Below, piece by piece: positions 28,281-36,572 of a DNA stretch of 64,000 nucleotides. The notes under the pieces are model-generated. The model saw nothing but the letters and a program-made list of their open reading frames with translations. It did no database searches and had not been told where the DNA came from. Source of the stretch: UBA2219 sp964612075 (lineage in GTDB: Bacteria; Desulfobacterota; Deferrimicrobia; Deferrimicrobiales; Deferrimicrobiaceae); assembly GCA_964612075.1 (NCBI GenBank), contig CAZTFC010000002.1:37911-101910 (forward strand). Reading direction: 5' to 3'. The translations under genes were made by a program, and so were the position numbers. Positions within the stretch are counted from its first letter, which is position 1. The number at the start of each line of letters is the position of its first letter.

Positions 28281-28772
28281 TCAGCTCGGCCCCCCGCAGT
28301 GATGCACGAGGACGGGGAACTTCGACTTGGCCAGGATCTTGGTCGCGAGGCTCCCGAACAGCGAGCCCAGCACCCCGGGATTGCCGTGCGTCGAGATGAA
28401 GATCATGTCGCACTTCTTTTCGGAGGCCACCTTCAGTATGCCGTCCACGGTGTCCTCCCCGGGGACATGCGCCAGTTCGCAGGGCACGCCGACGCTGTCG
28501 CACATCTTCTTCGCCACCGCGAGCGACTTGGCCGCTTCCGCCTCCTTCTCCCCGTCGACTCCGAACATGGCCGCCTTCGCCGCCGCGACGTCGGAGAGCG
28601 ACGTCAGCTCCTTCATGTCGTGGAGCCTCAGGATGTCGCCGGAGGAGAGCTTCCCCGTGACGCATACCGCGGTGACCTTGGCCCCCAACGTCTTCGCGAT
28701 CTGCACGCCGTGGCAGACTCCGAACACGCACTTCCCCAAACCGTCCGTGGGCAACAGGATGTTCTTGAACAT
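28281..28772 (-). CDS. Universal stress protein (UspA family), copy 2
   Basis: The 163-aa protein is of the same length and layout as copy 1 at 10946-11437: FKNILLPTDGLGKCVFGVCHG at the N-terminus, VPGEDTVDGILKVA in the middle, STHGNPGVLGSLFGSLATKILAKSKFPVLVHHCGGPS at the end. The ATP-binding glycines are present. It starts after a CCAAGGAGGTCCC site. The copies differ most in the central helical region (residues 45-80). It is immediately upstream of the CDC48 promoter but appears to have its own. Confidence 0.88.
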   Translation of the reverse strand: MFKNILLPTDGLGKCVFGVCHGVQIAKTLGAKVTAVCVTGKLSSGDILRLHDMKELTSLSDVAAAKAAMFGVDGEKEAEAAKSLAVAKKMCDSVGVPCELAHVPGEDTVDGILKVASEKKCDMIFISTHGNPGVLGSLFGSLATKILAKSKFPVLVHHCGGPS

Positions 28773-28817
28773 GGGACCTCCTTGGGTATTCTGCAGGCGA
28801 ATAAACCCGGAAGGGCT

Positions 28818-28848
28818 ATTATCCCGGCCAAAAGCCCGAATCTGTCAA
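28818..28848 (-). promoter_or_regulatory. Possible promoter of usp copy 2
   Basis: TTGACA (28848-28843) and GATAAT (28823-28818) are separated by 19 bp, longer than ideal. It lies 45 bp before the ATG. Confidence 0.45.
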
Positions 28849-28928
28849 GCGCAAATCCCGTCCTTTGCGCCGCATGCGGAAAAAAAGGGGGGGTGCGGGA
28901 AACGGCGCCCGCAACCCCCGGGTGGGCA

Positions 28929-29005
28929 TGGTCGGGATGACTGGATTTGAACCAGCGACCCCCTGGTCCCGAACCAGGTGCTCTACCAGGCTGAGCCACA
29001 TCCCG
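28929..29005 (-). tRNA. tRNA-Pro (anticodon CGG), CCA encoded
   Basis: A full cloverleaf is readable on the minus strand. The acceptor stem is CGGGATG/CATCCCG, the D-stem GCTC/GAGC, the anticodon stem CCTGG/CCAGG with loop TTCGGGA (anticodon CGG), and the T-arm GCTGG-TTCAAAT-CCAGT. Discriminator A and a genomically encoded CCA follow. Confidence 0.97.
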
Positions 29006-29079
29006 ACGCGAAAGGAAAATATCCTACCAACGGCGTCGCCGGGTCGTCAATAGGGAGATTCCGGCGACCGGAACCCCTT

Positions 29080-29721
29080 TCACAGGCCCATCGGCTCGCC
29101 GCAGACGATCACCGTGATGTCCGAGTTCGGCGGTTTCCGCTCGATGATCGAATAGACTCGACAGATCCGCTGGGGGGAGGAGCATTCCTCGCACAGGCCG
29201 GTGACCGCGCAGGGCGTGGAAAGCTGCAGGCGCCTGGCGTTCCGGGGGGCGGCAACCGACTTGATCCGCTTGATCGCCTCCGCGACGTCGGCCACGATCT
29301 TGTTCGCGCCCGCGACCACCATGATCTTCTTCGGGCCGAACGTCATCGCGTTCGTCCGGTTGCCGTTCATGTCGAGGTTGACGAGGCACCCGTTCAGCGT
29401 GACCGCGTTGGTCCCGGACAGGAAGAGGTCGCAGGTCAGCTCCTCGAGGCGCACGGCGGCCTTCTCCCCGGCGGGGACCCTCCCGTGGTCCAGCAGCCGC
29501 TTCCCCTTCCCCGAGAGGGCGTCGTGGATCCCCAGCTCCGCGACGGTCATCGACCCGCCGAAACCGATGGATACGGCATTTTCGCACTCCGCCAGCAGGC
29601 GGTCCCGGGCGGATTCCCTGTCGGGGAGGAAAAGGGCGTCGAAACCGTTCTTCCGCAGCGCCTCCACACACCGCTTCCCCCGCTGCTCGAAATGCCACAA
29701 CCCGATCTCCAGACGGTCCAC
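29080..29721 (-). CDS. LUD-domain (lactate utilisation-type, DUF162) protein
   Basis: The 213-aa protein starts at GTG and has the LUD-domain features: GFGGSMTVAELGIHDAL near residue 52, DLFLSGTNAVTLNGCLVNLDMNGNRTNAM near 97-125, and GPKKIMVVAGANKIV near 128-142. A C-terminal Cys cluster (CAVTGLCEECSSPQRIC near 170-186) could bind a metal or Fe-S cluster. Stand-alone LUD proteins of this type are common in anaerobes. LutC/LldG members take part in lactate oxidation, but no LutA or LutB gene is nearby, so the role is open. Confidence 0.82.
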   Translation of the reverse strand: MDRLEIGLWHFEQRGKRCVEALRKNGFDALFLPDRESARDRLLAECENAVSIGFGGSMTVAELGIHDALSGKGKRLLDHGRVPAGEKAAVRLEELTCDLFLSGTNAVTLNGCLVNLDMNGNRTNAMTFGPKKIMVVAGANKIVADVAEAIKRIKSVAAPRNARRLQLSTPCAVTGLCEECSSPQRICRVYSIIERKPPNSDITVIVCGEPMGL

Positions 29722-29799
29722 TGTGCGCCCCCCTTCCCGGGCGATCGCCCGTTTAGCCCGTATCCGCCGCCGCCGCAGGAGGCTGGTGAGAAATGCGGG

Positions 29800-30477
29800 C
29801 TAGGCCTTCTGGCCGACGGCCGAGCGGATGTTCCGCTTCATGCGCCCGATCGTCTCCTTGTAGTCCGGCGTCCCGAAGATCCCCGACCCCGAGACGATCA
29901 CGTTCGCCCCGGCGGCGGCCACTTCCCCGATATTTTCGGCCTTGATCCCGCCGTCCACCTGGATGTCCACGTCCAGTTTCGCCCTCCGGATCTGCGAGCG
30001 GAGCAGCTCGATCTTCGCCAGCGACGCCGGGAGGAACGCCTGCCCGCCGAACCCGGGGTTGACGCTCATGATCAGGACCATGTCCACGTCCTGGAGGACC
30101 CATTCGACGGCGGAAAGCGAGGTGCCCGGGTTCAGCGCCACGCCCGCCTTCCTTCCCAGCTCCCGGACACGGGCCACGGCGCGCTGGAGGTGGGGCGTGG
30201 CCTCCGGGTGGACCGTGATGATGTCGGCCCCCGCTCCGGAGAACGCGTCGATGTACCGCTCCGGCTCGACGATCATCAGGTGCACGTCCAGCGGTATCGT
30301 GGCGCATTTCCTGATCGCCTCGACCACGAACGGGCCGATGGTGATGTTGGGGACGAACCTGCCGTCCATGACGTCCACGTGGAGCAGGTCGGCCCCCGCC
30401 TCCTCGATGGCCCGGATCTCCTCGGCCAGCCTCCCGAAGTCGGCGGACAACAGCGACGGCGCGATGTAATAGTCCAT
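29800..30477 (-). CDS. rpe: Ribulose-phosphate 3-epimerase
   Basis: ATG 30477 gives 225 aa and begins four residues before the conserved IAPSLLSADFGRL; a TTG at 30489 with an AGGA site just upstream is the alternative start. Metal and catalytic residues are in LHVDVMDGRFVPN (about 33-45), LDVHLMI (about 65-71), MSVNPGFGGQ (about 139-148) and VDGGIKAEN (about 174-182). It interconverts ribulose 5-phosphate and xylulose 5-phosphate. rpe follows rsmB in many bacteria. Here a long palindromic element lies between them. Confidence 0.95.
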   Translation of the reverse strand: MDYYIAPSLLSADFGRLAEEIRAIEEAGADLLHVDVMDGRFVPNITIGPFVVEAIRKCATIPLDVHLMIVEPERYIDAFSGAGADIITVHPEATPHLQRAVARVRELGRKAGVALNPGTSLSAVEWVLQDVDMVLIMSVNPGFGGQAFLPASLAKIELLRSQIRRAKLDVDIQVDGGIKAENIGEVAAAGANVIVSGSGIFGTPDYKETIGRMKRNIRSAVGQKA

Positions 30478-30543
30478 GGGGTTCCGCAATCTTTCCTAAG
30501 AGGATTTGAATCACTCTAATCTATCACGGCCAAGGCACCTCAA

Positions 30544-30783
30544 AACCGGGACGTAGATGAGTTCTTCCGCAGAAGAGGGACACACATACCGACCGCAAAT
30601 CGGCGATGGCAAACAGAAGACAGGACTGCAGAACGGGGACGTAGATGAGAAGTCCTGCATATCAGGTTTTCAGACTGCCAGGCTTTTGGACTTCTCATCT
30701 ACGTCCCGGTTCTGCGGTCTCCCAATTTGCGGCCGGCTCTTCTCTGTCCCCAAACTGCGGAAGAACTCATCTACGTCCCGGTT
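30544..30783. repeat. Nested palindromic element (BIME/REP-like), four copies of a GGGACGTAGATGAG core
   Basis: The outer arms at 30544-30572 and 30755-30783 are a perfect 29-bp inverted repeat. The inner arms at 30629-30655 and 30688-30714 match at 26 of 27 positions. All four arms share GGGACGTAGATGAG, which includes the GTAG tetranucleotide seen in many REP elements mobilised by RAYT transposases. The segments between the arms pair only in part. The right outer arm contains the rsmB stop codon. No transposase is present in the window. Confidence 0.85.
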
Positions 30784-32158
30784 CGGTGGTTTTCCTGATC
30801 AGCGCAGCGAAAAACGAATCCGTTCCGTGGATATGGGGGTAAAGGCGGAGGAACCCCTCCGCCGTCCACGCATCGCCGGGGCCCGGCCAGCCGGGGGGAG
30901 GATCCGAAAGAGCCGCATCCGGCATTGCGGAAAGAAACCCGCGGACCACATCCTCGTCCTCCTCCCGCAGGGGGGAGCAGGTGCAGTACAGGAGCAGGCC
31001 GCCGGGCCGGACCGCCTCCCACGCATTGCGGAGGATCGACGCCTGGATCCGCGCCATCCCCTCCGGCCCGTCCGGGCGGAACCGCCATTTCGCATCCGGG
31101 TTCCTGCGGATCACCCCCATGCCCGTGCACGGCGCGTCCACAAGCACCTTGTCATAGGCCCGGCGGGATGAAGGAAGCGGGGCCCGGGAGAAATCGTTCA
31201 ACGCGGTGTCGATGCGCGGCGCCGCCGTCCTGGCCACCGTTTCGCGGAGCATCCGGATGCGGGTAGCGGACACGTCCACGGCGGTGATCGCCGCCTTCCC
31301 TCCCGAAAGGGCGGAAAGGTGGGTCGTCTTCCCCCCGGGCGCCGCGCATGCGTCCAGGATCCGGTCTCCCGCGGCGGGAGAAAGAAGCGGGGCGATGAGC
31401 TGGGCCCCTTCGTCCATCACCAGGTAGGCCCCCCGCTGGAAGGCGGCGTCGGAATGCACCGCCGGGGGCTTCCCAAGAACGATCCCGGCCGGGGCGAAAC
31501 GGCACGGCGCGGGCTCCATCCCCTCCGCGGCGAGATGCGGCAGCAAACCGGCAGCGGCACGGAACGGGTTGCGCCGGACGATGAACGGCGGCTTCTCCAG
31601 GCACGCCAGGAGATACGCTCGCGCCTCCTCTTCCCCCATCGTCCGCCCCAGCGCATCGATGAGGGCCGCGGGAGCGGACAGCTCCACCATCGCCCTGCTC
31701 GGGTCGCCCGGCTTCGGAACGGCCGGGATCTTCCCCGCGCGGACGATCCCGCGAAGCACGGCGTTCACGAAGCCGGCCGCTCCGCCGCCGCGCGCGGCCT
31801 TGACCGCCGCCACCGTCTCGTTGAGCGCCGCCCGGTCGGGGATGCGCGTGTAGAAAAGCTGGTACGCACCAACCCTCAGGGCGTTGCGGACGTACGCGTC
31901 GGCCTTTTCGAGGGGCCGCGAGAGGAACGGGAGGAGGGCGTAGTCGATCGCGCCGCGGCGCCGCAGGGTGCCCATGACGATCTCGGTCAGCAGGGCGCGG
32001 TCCCTGGGATCCGGATAGGCGGCCTCGCGGAGCGCGCGGTCCAGCACGATGTCGGCGAAGGCTTCGTCCCGGTCCACCCGGGCGAGGACCGAGATCGCCG
32101 CGTCCCTTACGATAGCCGGTCCCCTTTCCCCAGGCGGCGCCCCTGCGCGTACGCCCAT
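30767..32158 (-). CDS. rsmB: 16S rRNA (cytosine-967-C5)-methyltransferase RsmB
   Basis: ATG 32158 overlaps the end of fmt by 52 bp and gives 463 aa; no other usual start lies nearer the first conserved segment (VRDAAISVLARV). The N-terminal NusB-like RNA-binding domain spans about 15-150. The C-terminal SAM domain has DACAAPGGKTTHLSAL near 273, the first Cys motif VDAPCTGMGVIRRNPD near 345, and the catalytic TCS motif in LLYCTCSPLREEDE near 397. The last six residues and the stop codon lie within the palindromic element, so the C-terminus (TEPGRR) is derived from the repeat. Confidence 0.93.
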   Translation of the reverse strand: MGVRAGAPPGERGPAIVRDAAISVLARVDRDEAFADIVLDRALREAAYPDPRDRALLTEIVMGTLRRRGAIDYALLPFLSRPLEKADAYVRNALRVGAYQLFYTRIPDRAALNETVAAVKAARGGGAAGFVNAVLRGIVRAGKIPAVPKPGDPSRAMVELSAPAALIDALGRTMGEEEARAYLLACLEKPPFIVRRNPFRAAAGLLPHLAAEGMEPAPCRFAPAGIVLGKPPAVHSDAAFQRGAYLVMDEGAQLIAPLLSPAAGDRILDACAAPGGKTTHLSALSGGKAAITAVDVSATRIRMLRETVARTAAPRIDTALNDFSRAPLPSSRRAYDKVLVDAPCTGMGVIRRNPDAKWRFRPDGPEGMARIQASILRNAWEAVRPGGLLLYCTCSPLREEDEDVVRGFLSAMPDAALSDPPPGWPGPGDAWTAEGFLRLYPHIHGTDSFFAALIRKTTEPGRR

Positions 32159-33075
32159 GCGTCCATGACCTTCCCTCCCTCGGGCTGCACGGACACGATC
32201 CGCAGGACCCCGCTCCCGCACGCCACGCAGACGCCGTCGCGCCCCGCGTCGACCACCTCGCCCGGCTCCCCCGCGGGGACGGGACCCGCCGCAGCGACGG
32301 CGCAGGAGAGGACCTTGATCCGCCTGCCGCCGTGCTCCGCCGTGGCGGACGGCCACGGCGTCATCCCGCGGACGAGATCGCGGATCTCGGACGCCTTTCT
32401 TCCCCAGTCGATCCTTCCGTGCTCCTTCTTCAGCATCGGGGCGTAGGTCGCCAGCGCGCCGTCCTGGGGAGTCTCCGCGAGCGTGCCCTCCCGCAGGCGC
32501 TCGAGCGCCTCGACCAGCGCTTCCGCCCCGAGCCCCGCGAGCTTCCCGAACATCGTCTCCGCGGTGTCCTCCCCGCCGATCGGCATCCTGCGAACGTGGA
32601 GGATCGGACCCGTGTCCATCCCCTCGTCCATCTTCATGATCGTGATCCCCGTCTCCGTCTCGCCGCGGGCCACCGCCCAGTTGATCGGCGCGGCCCCCCG
32701 GTACTTCGGAAGGAGGGACGCGTGGACGTTCACGCACATCGTCTTCGGGATGTCGAGGACGGACTTCGGGAGGATGTGGCCGTACGCCACGACCACGATC
32801 AGGTCGGGCGCCTCGGCGGCGATGCGCGCCACGGCTTCCGGGTGGCGCGCCTTCTCCGGCTGGAACACCGGGATCCCAAGCCTTGCCGCCTCTTCCTTCA
32901 CGGAAGGGGAAACCATGACCTGCCCTCGCCCGGCCGGGCGGTCCGGGTTGCACAGGACCAGGGTGACGTTCTCCGTGGCGGACAGCGCTGCGAGGGACGG
33001 GACCGCGAAGGCCGGCGTTCCCATGAACACCGTGCGCAGCCGGGCCGCGCCGACTCTGGCGGAGCCGGCGGTCAC
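32107..33075 (-). CDS. fmt: Methionyl-tRNA formyltransferase
   Basis: GTG 33075 overlaps the def stop (GTGA) and gives 322 aa. Motifs are VFMGTPAFAVPSL (17-29), VNVHASLLPKYRGAAPINWA (near 117-136, with the catalytic Asn-His pair) and MDTGPIL (near 154). The C-terminal OB-fold tRNA-binding domain follows from about 215. It formylates initiator Met-tRNA and is paired with def, the enzyme that removes the formyl group. Confidence 0.95.
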   Translation of the reverse strand: MTAGSARVGAARLRTVFMGTPAFAVPSLAALSATENVTLVLCNPDRPAGRGQVMVSPSVKEEAARLGIPVFQPEKARHPEAVARIAAEAPDLIVVVAYGHILPKSVLDIPKTMCVNVHASLLPKYRGAAPINWAVARGETETGITIMKMDEGMDTGPILHVRRMPIGGEDTAETMFGKLAGLGAEALVEALERLREGTLAETPQDGALATYAPMLKKEHGRIDWGRKASEIRDLVRGMTPWPSATAEHGGRRIKVLSCAVAAAGPVPAGEPGEVVDAGRDGVCVACGSGVLRIVSVQPEGGKVMDAWAYAQGRRLGKGDRLS

Positions 33076-33557
33076 TTCGCGGAAGCCGGCGGGACGGGAA
33101 TCGGGGAGGGGATGCGGTCGATGAACAGGACGCCGTCCAGGTGGTCGATCTCGTGCTGCAGGCAGCGGGCCAGGATGCCGTCGGCGCGCAGCGTCACCGG
33201 CTCGCCGTTCTCGTTCAGGCCGCTCACCACCACGCCTTCCGAGCGGGTCACCTCCCCCTGGACGCCGGGGACGCTGAGGCACCCCTCCATGCACGTCGTC
33301 ATCTCCCCTTCCCTCCCGACGATCTCGGGGTTGACGAGCGCGATCGGGGAAGCCGCCTGGTCGGCGGGAGAGACGTCGACCACGATGACGCGCTTCCCGA
33401 CCCCCACCTGGGGCGCCGCCAGGCCGATGCCCTCGGATTCGTACATGGTATCGAACATATCCCGGATGAGCTCCCTCACCCGTTCGTCGACCCTCGCGAC
33501 CGGGGCCGCCTTGCGGGCAAGAAAAGGATCCGGAAATACGAGTATGTTCCTATTCAT
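33072..33557 (-). CDS. def: Peptide deformylase
   Basis: The 161-aa protein carries all three active-site motifs: GIGLAAPQVG (43-52), EGCLSVP (about 90-96, metal-ligand Cys) and QHEIDHLDG (about 133-141, HExxH). It removes formyl groups from nascent proteins. The start overlaps the end of the GGDEF gene by eight bases and the stop overlaps fmt, so the string is tightly co-translated. Confidence 0.96.
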   Translation of the reverse strand: MNRNILVFPDPFLARKAAPVARVDERVRELIRDMFDTMYESEGIGLAAPQVGVGKRVIVVDVSPADQAASPIALVNPEIVGREGEMTTCMEGCLSVPGVQGEVTRSEGVVVSGLNENGEPVTLRADGILARCLQHEIDHLDGVLFIDRIPSPIPVPPASAK

Positions 33558-34506
33558 CGACTGCCGCCTTCTCCGGCGGATAGCACCGGACCATGTTCTT
33601 CCCGCTCTCCTTCCCCCAGTACAGGGCGCGGTCCGCGTTTTCCATCAGGAGCCGCTCGGAGCTTTCCTCGCCCGGGAAGACGGTCGAGACCCCCCAGGTG
33701 GCCGTCACCCGGACGGGAGACTGGACGCCGTCGAACACGCTTTCGGAGACCTTGCGGTGGACCCGCCAGGCCGCCCGCACCGCCTGCGAAGCGTTCGCTC
33801 CCACCAGGAGCCACACGAACTGGTCCCCGCCCAGGCGTGCCACGGCGTCGTAGCGCCGCTTTCCCCCCTTGAGGATTCCCCCGAACTGCCGGATCACGCT
33901 GTCCCCAACCGGGAACCCGTACGATTCGTTCACGCCGCGTATGTCGTCTATATCCGTTACGATGCACGACAGCGGACGCCCGATTCTGCGGGCCATCTCG
34001 ATGTTGCGCTCGAGCTCCTCCGTGAATTGGCGCCGGTTGGGAAGCCCCGTCAGCTCGTCCACCAGCGAATGCCACCGGAGCTCCCGGTTGACCTCCAGGG
34101 CATCGTGGTACATGTCGCCGAGGGCGTAAAGCGGCCTCGCCCGCTCGAGGATATCGGCGGCGGACAGGTCGGCGGAGAAGACCTGGTCCGCCCCGGCCTC
34201 CCGGAACCTGCGCTCCCACCGCAGGGCGTTCCTGCCGCCGACCAGGAAGACCGGGACCCCGTTCCCCTCCTCCCCTTTGCGGAACCGTCGGAGGACCCAC
34301 TCCTCCTCGGCGATCTCGCCGTATTCCCCGAGGAAGACGGCCGCGAGGTCTTCCCCCGCCGCCCGGGCGTCGAAGAGCGCCTCCCACGATCCCGAGCGCT
34401 CCACGAAGTAGCCGCGGGTAACCAGCCCCTCCGCCAGGTACTTCAGCACGGGCCACACGGGGCGCGCCACGAGGACGGTCCTCGAGCACGGGATCGCCGC
34501 CGTCAC
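33550..34506 (-). CDS. GGDEF-domain protein with degenerate active site (GGDQF)
   Basis: GTG 34506 overlaps the stop of the GAF gene and gives 318 aa. Residues 1-130 look like a receiver or partner domain without a clear phospho-Asp site. A GGDEF domain occupies about 140-310 with DELTGLPNRRQF (150-161) and DIDDIRGVNESYGFPVGDSV near 185-204. The signature loop reads RLGGDQF (224-230): the second acidic residue of GGDEF/GGEEF is Gln. Together with changes in the NDxxGH region, this suggests loss of diguanylate cyclase activity. It may bind GTP or c-di-GMP as a sensor, or have residual activity. Confidence 0.85.
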   Translation of the reverse strand: MTAAIPCSRTVLVARPVWPVLKYLAEGLVTRGYFVERSGSWEALFDARAAGEDLAAVFLGEYGEIAEEEWVLRRFRKGEEGNGVPVFLVGGRNALRWERRFREAGADQVFSADLSAADILERARPLYALGDMYHDALEVNRELRWHSLVDELTGLPNRRQFTEELERNIEMARRIGRPLSCIVTDIDDIRGVNESYGFPVGDSVIRQFGGILKGGKRRYDAVARLGGDQFVWLLVGANASQAVRAAWRVHRKVSESVFDGVQSPVRVTATWGVSTVFPGEESSERLLMENADRALYWGKESGKNMVRCYPPEKAAVDE

Positions 34507-35597
34507 CGGACGTCCCTCGTCCAGTCGCGCAGGACGTTCGCGTTGCGCAGCGCCACTCCCGCGACGTGCCCGAAGGCGGTCAGCATCTCGAGGTCCTCTT
34601 CCTGGAACCCGTTCACCTGGTGGTGGTCGAGATTGATCACCCCCATCACCTCGGACCCCCACTTGATCGGAACGGCCATCTCGCACATCACCTTGGGGCT
34701 CGCCTCGAAGTACCGGGGGTCCTCCCGGACGTCCTTGACCAGCAGCGGGACGCCCTCCTTCGCCACCCACCCGGTGACCCCCTCGCCGATCCGCAGCCGG
34801 ATGGCGCTCTTCACCGCGCCGCCGAGCCCCTGCTCCGCCTCGATATAGAGCATCCCGGAGGTGTGGTCCACGCGGATGACCGAGCCGGAGGAGGCGCCCA
34901 GCAGCCCGGTCGCGCGGTCGATGATCCGCTGGAAAAGGACCGCCGGATCCGATTCCTCGTTCAGCGCCTTGCTGATGTCGAAGATGGCCGAAAGCTTCCG
35001 GGCCTTCTTGTCCAGCCGGGCGACCAGCGCAGCGTTTCCCTGGACGACCGATGCGAAATTCGCCATGACGGTAAGCAGCTTCAGGTCCTCGTCGTCGAGG
35101 TCCCTGCGGTCGAGCGGGGTCGCCGCGATGACCACCCCGATGGTGGAGGCGGCGCTCTTGACCGGCGCGACGATCATCCCCTTCACGTCCATGCGGTGGA
35201 TCAGCCGCAGGAGGCTGCGGTCGAGCCCCGGCCGCCCCTCGGAGATGACGACCCCCTCCCCGGAGGAAAGGACCGGCAGGACGACCCTCCGGTACATCTC
35301 GAGCCGCAGCTTTTCGTACGCCTTCCCCCTCGGGATGCCCGCCATCGAACGGATCTGGGGGTATTCCTCCCCGGGCGCCGAAAGCAGCAGGACGCAGCGC
35401 TCGACGCGCAGGATCGACGCGGAGGCGGAGGTGATGAGGTCGAAGCTGCGCTGGACGTCCTCTCCCGGCCGGCTCAGCGCCTGCGAGATCTCGTACAGCC
35501 CGGACGTCAGCGCGCCCGCGAACGAGACGTCCCTCGTCTCGCCCCGGGATTTCCGCTCCCCGCGCAGCGCCTCGAGGAGGACCCTCAGGATGCTCAT
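34503..35597 (-). CDS. Tandem GAF-domain signalling protein
   Basis: ATG 35597 overlaps the response-regulator stop (ATGA) and gives 364 aa. Two GAF-like domains are readable, about 35-175 and about 185-355. The second has the classic IRLRIGEGVTGWVAKEGVPLLVKDVREDPRY and CEMAVPIKWGSEVMGVINLDH segments. No output domain is attached. It sits between a receiver-only protein and a GGDEF-like protein, and the three are probably one signalling unit that senses a small ligand or redox state. Confidence 0.85.
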   Translation of the reverse strand: MSILRVLLEALRGERKSRGETRDVSFAGALTSGLYEISQALSRPGEDVQRSFDLITSASASILRVERCVLLLSAPGEEYPQIRSMAGIPRGKAYEKLRLEMYRRVVLPVLSSGEGVVISEGRPGLDRSLLRLIHRMDVKGMIVAPVKSAASTIGVVIAATPLDRRDLDDEDLKLLTVMANFASVVQGNAALVARLDKKARKLSAIFDISKALNEESDPAVLFQRIIDRATGLLGASSGSVIRVDHTSGMLYIEAEQGLGGAVKSAIRLRIGEGVTGWVAKEGVPLLVKDVREDPRYFEASPKVMCEMAVPIKWGSEVMGVINLDHHQVNGFQEEDLEMLTAFGHVAGVALRNANVLRDWTRDVR

Positions 35598-35950
35598 CCG
35601 GCCTCCAGGAGCTTCCGGATCGTCTCCTTGAGCTCCGTGGGATCGTGGGACTTCACGATGTAGGCGTCGGAGGCCCACGTGTTGAAGTCCTGCTTGAACT
35701 CGCCGAACGCCGAAACCAGGATCACGGGGATCGTGGCGTTCTTCTCGCGGATCCGGCGCAGGACCTCGATGCCGTCGATCCCGGGCATCTTGATGTCGAG
35801 CGTCACGAGGTCCGGGCGGAACGCGTCGAGGCGGCGAAGCGCCTCCCGCCCGTCGGCGGCGAGATCGACTTCGTATCCCTCGTCGGAGAGTTCCGCGCGG
35901 TACAGCTCGCGGATGCTCTCCTCGTCATCGACTACCAGGATCTTCTTCAT
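35594..35950 (-). CDS. Single-domain response regulator (receiver only)
   Basis: The 118-aa CheY-like protein has the acidic pocket DDE (8-10), phospho-acceptor Asp52 in LDIKMPG, Ser80 in LVSAFG and Lys100 in YIVKS. There is no output domain. Its stop overlaps the tandem GAF gene, and its 5' end overlaps the ubiX 3' end by 26 bp. A histidine kinase is not nearby. It probably passes a signal to the GAF/GGDEF partners. Confidence 0.92.
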   Translation of the reverse strand: MKKILVVDDEESIRELYRAELSDEGYEVDLAADGREALRRLDAFRPDLVTLDIKMPGIDGIEVLRRIREKNATIPVILVSAFGEFKQDFNTWASDAYIVKSHDPTELKETIRKLLEAG

Positions 35951-36572
35951 GGCGCCCCTCCTTCGGCACGGTTTCCCCTTCCCCCCAGCGGGGAAGCACG
36001 CCCGCCTCGATCCCGATGCGGGAGAGCGCCCGGGCGGCGACGAAATCGACCAGCTCGGAAACCGACCCCGGCCGATGGTAGAAACCCGGGCAGGCGGGAA
36101 GAACGTCCGCCCCCGCGCGGGCGAGGGCCAGCAGGTTTTCCAGATGAAGGACGGAGAGAGGTGTCTCGCGCACCACCAGGACCAGCGGCCTGCGCTCCTT
36201 GACGGCCACGTCGGCGCAGCGGGTCAGCACCGACGACGCGACGCCGGAGGCGATCCGCCCGACGGTCCCCATGGAGCAGGGAGCGATGATCATCGCGTCG
36301 GGAGGGTTGGAGCCGGAGGCGAACGGGATCCGGAAATCGTCGTCGGCGTGCAGCCGGAACGGCCGGTTGCCGGAAACCAGGCGCGCGAGCCACTCCCGCC
36401 TCCCGTCGAGCCCCCCGGGAACCTCGCCGCCCCCGAGCTCGGCGGACAGGATCTCCCACGCCGTCGGGGTGACCAGGACGTGCAGGTCCACCCCCTGCGC
36501 CAGCAGCAGCCCGGCGCACCGCACTCCGTAGACGGCGCCGCTCGCGCCCGATATCCCCAGCAGAACCCTCAT
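35925..36572 (-). CDS. ubiX: UbiX-family flavin prenyltransferase
   Basis: ATG 36572 overlaps the ubiA stop (ATGA) and gives 215 aa. The FMN-binding start is LLGISGASGAVYGVR, and PCSMGTVGRIASGVASSVLTRCADVAVKERRPLVLVVRETPLS near residues 98-140 is the family core. It makes prenylated FMN, the cofactor of UbiD decarboxylases; ubiD lies upstream in the same string. In MK-making anaerobes this trio probably belongs to the futalosine pathway (mqnM-like) or a related quinone route. Confidence 0.93.
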   Translation of the reverse strand: MRVLLGISGASGAVYGVRCAGLLLAQGVDLHVLVTPTAWEILSAELGGGEVPGGLDGRREWLARLVSGNRPFRLHADDDFRIPFASGSNPPDAMIIAPCSMGTVGRIASGVASSVLTRCADVAVKERRPLVLVVRETPLSVLHLENLLALARAGADVLPACPGFYHRPGSVSELVDFVAARALSRIGIEAGVLPRWGEGETVPKEGRHEEDPGSR

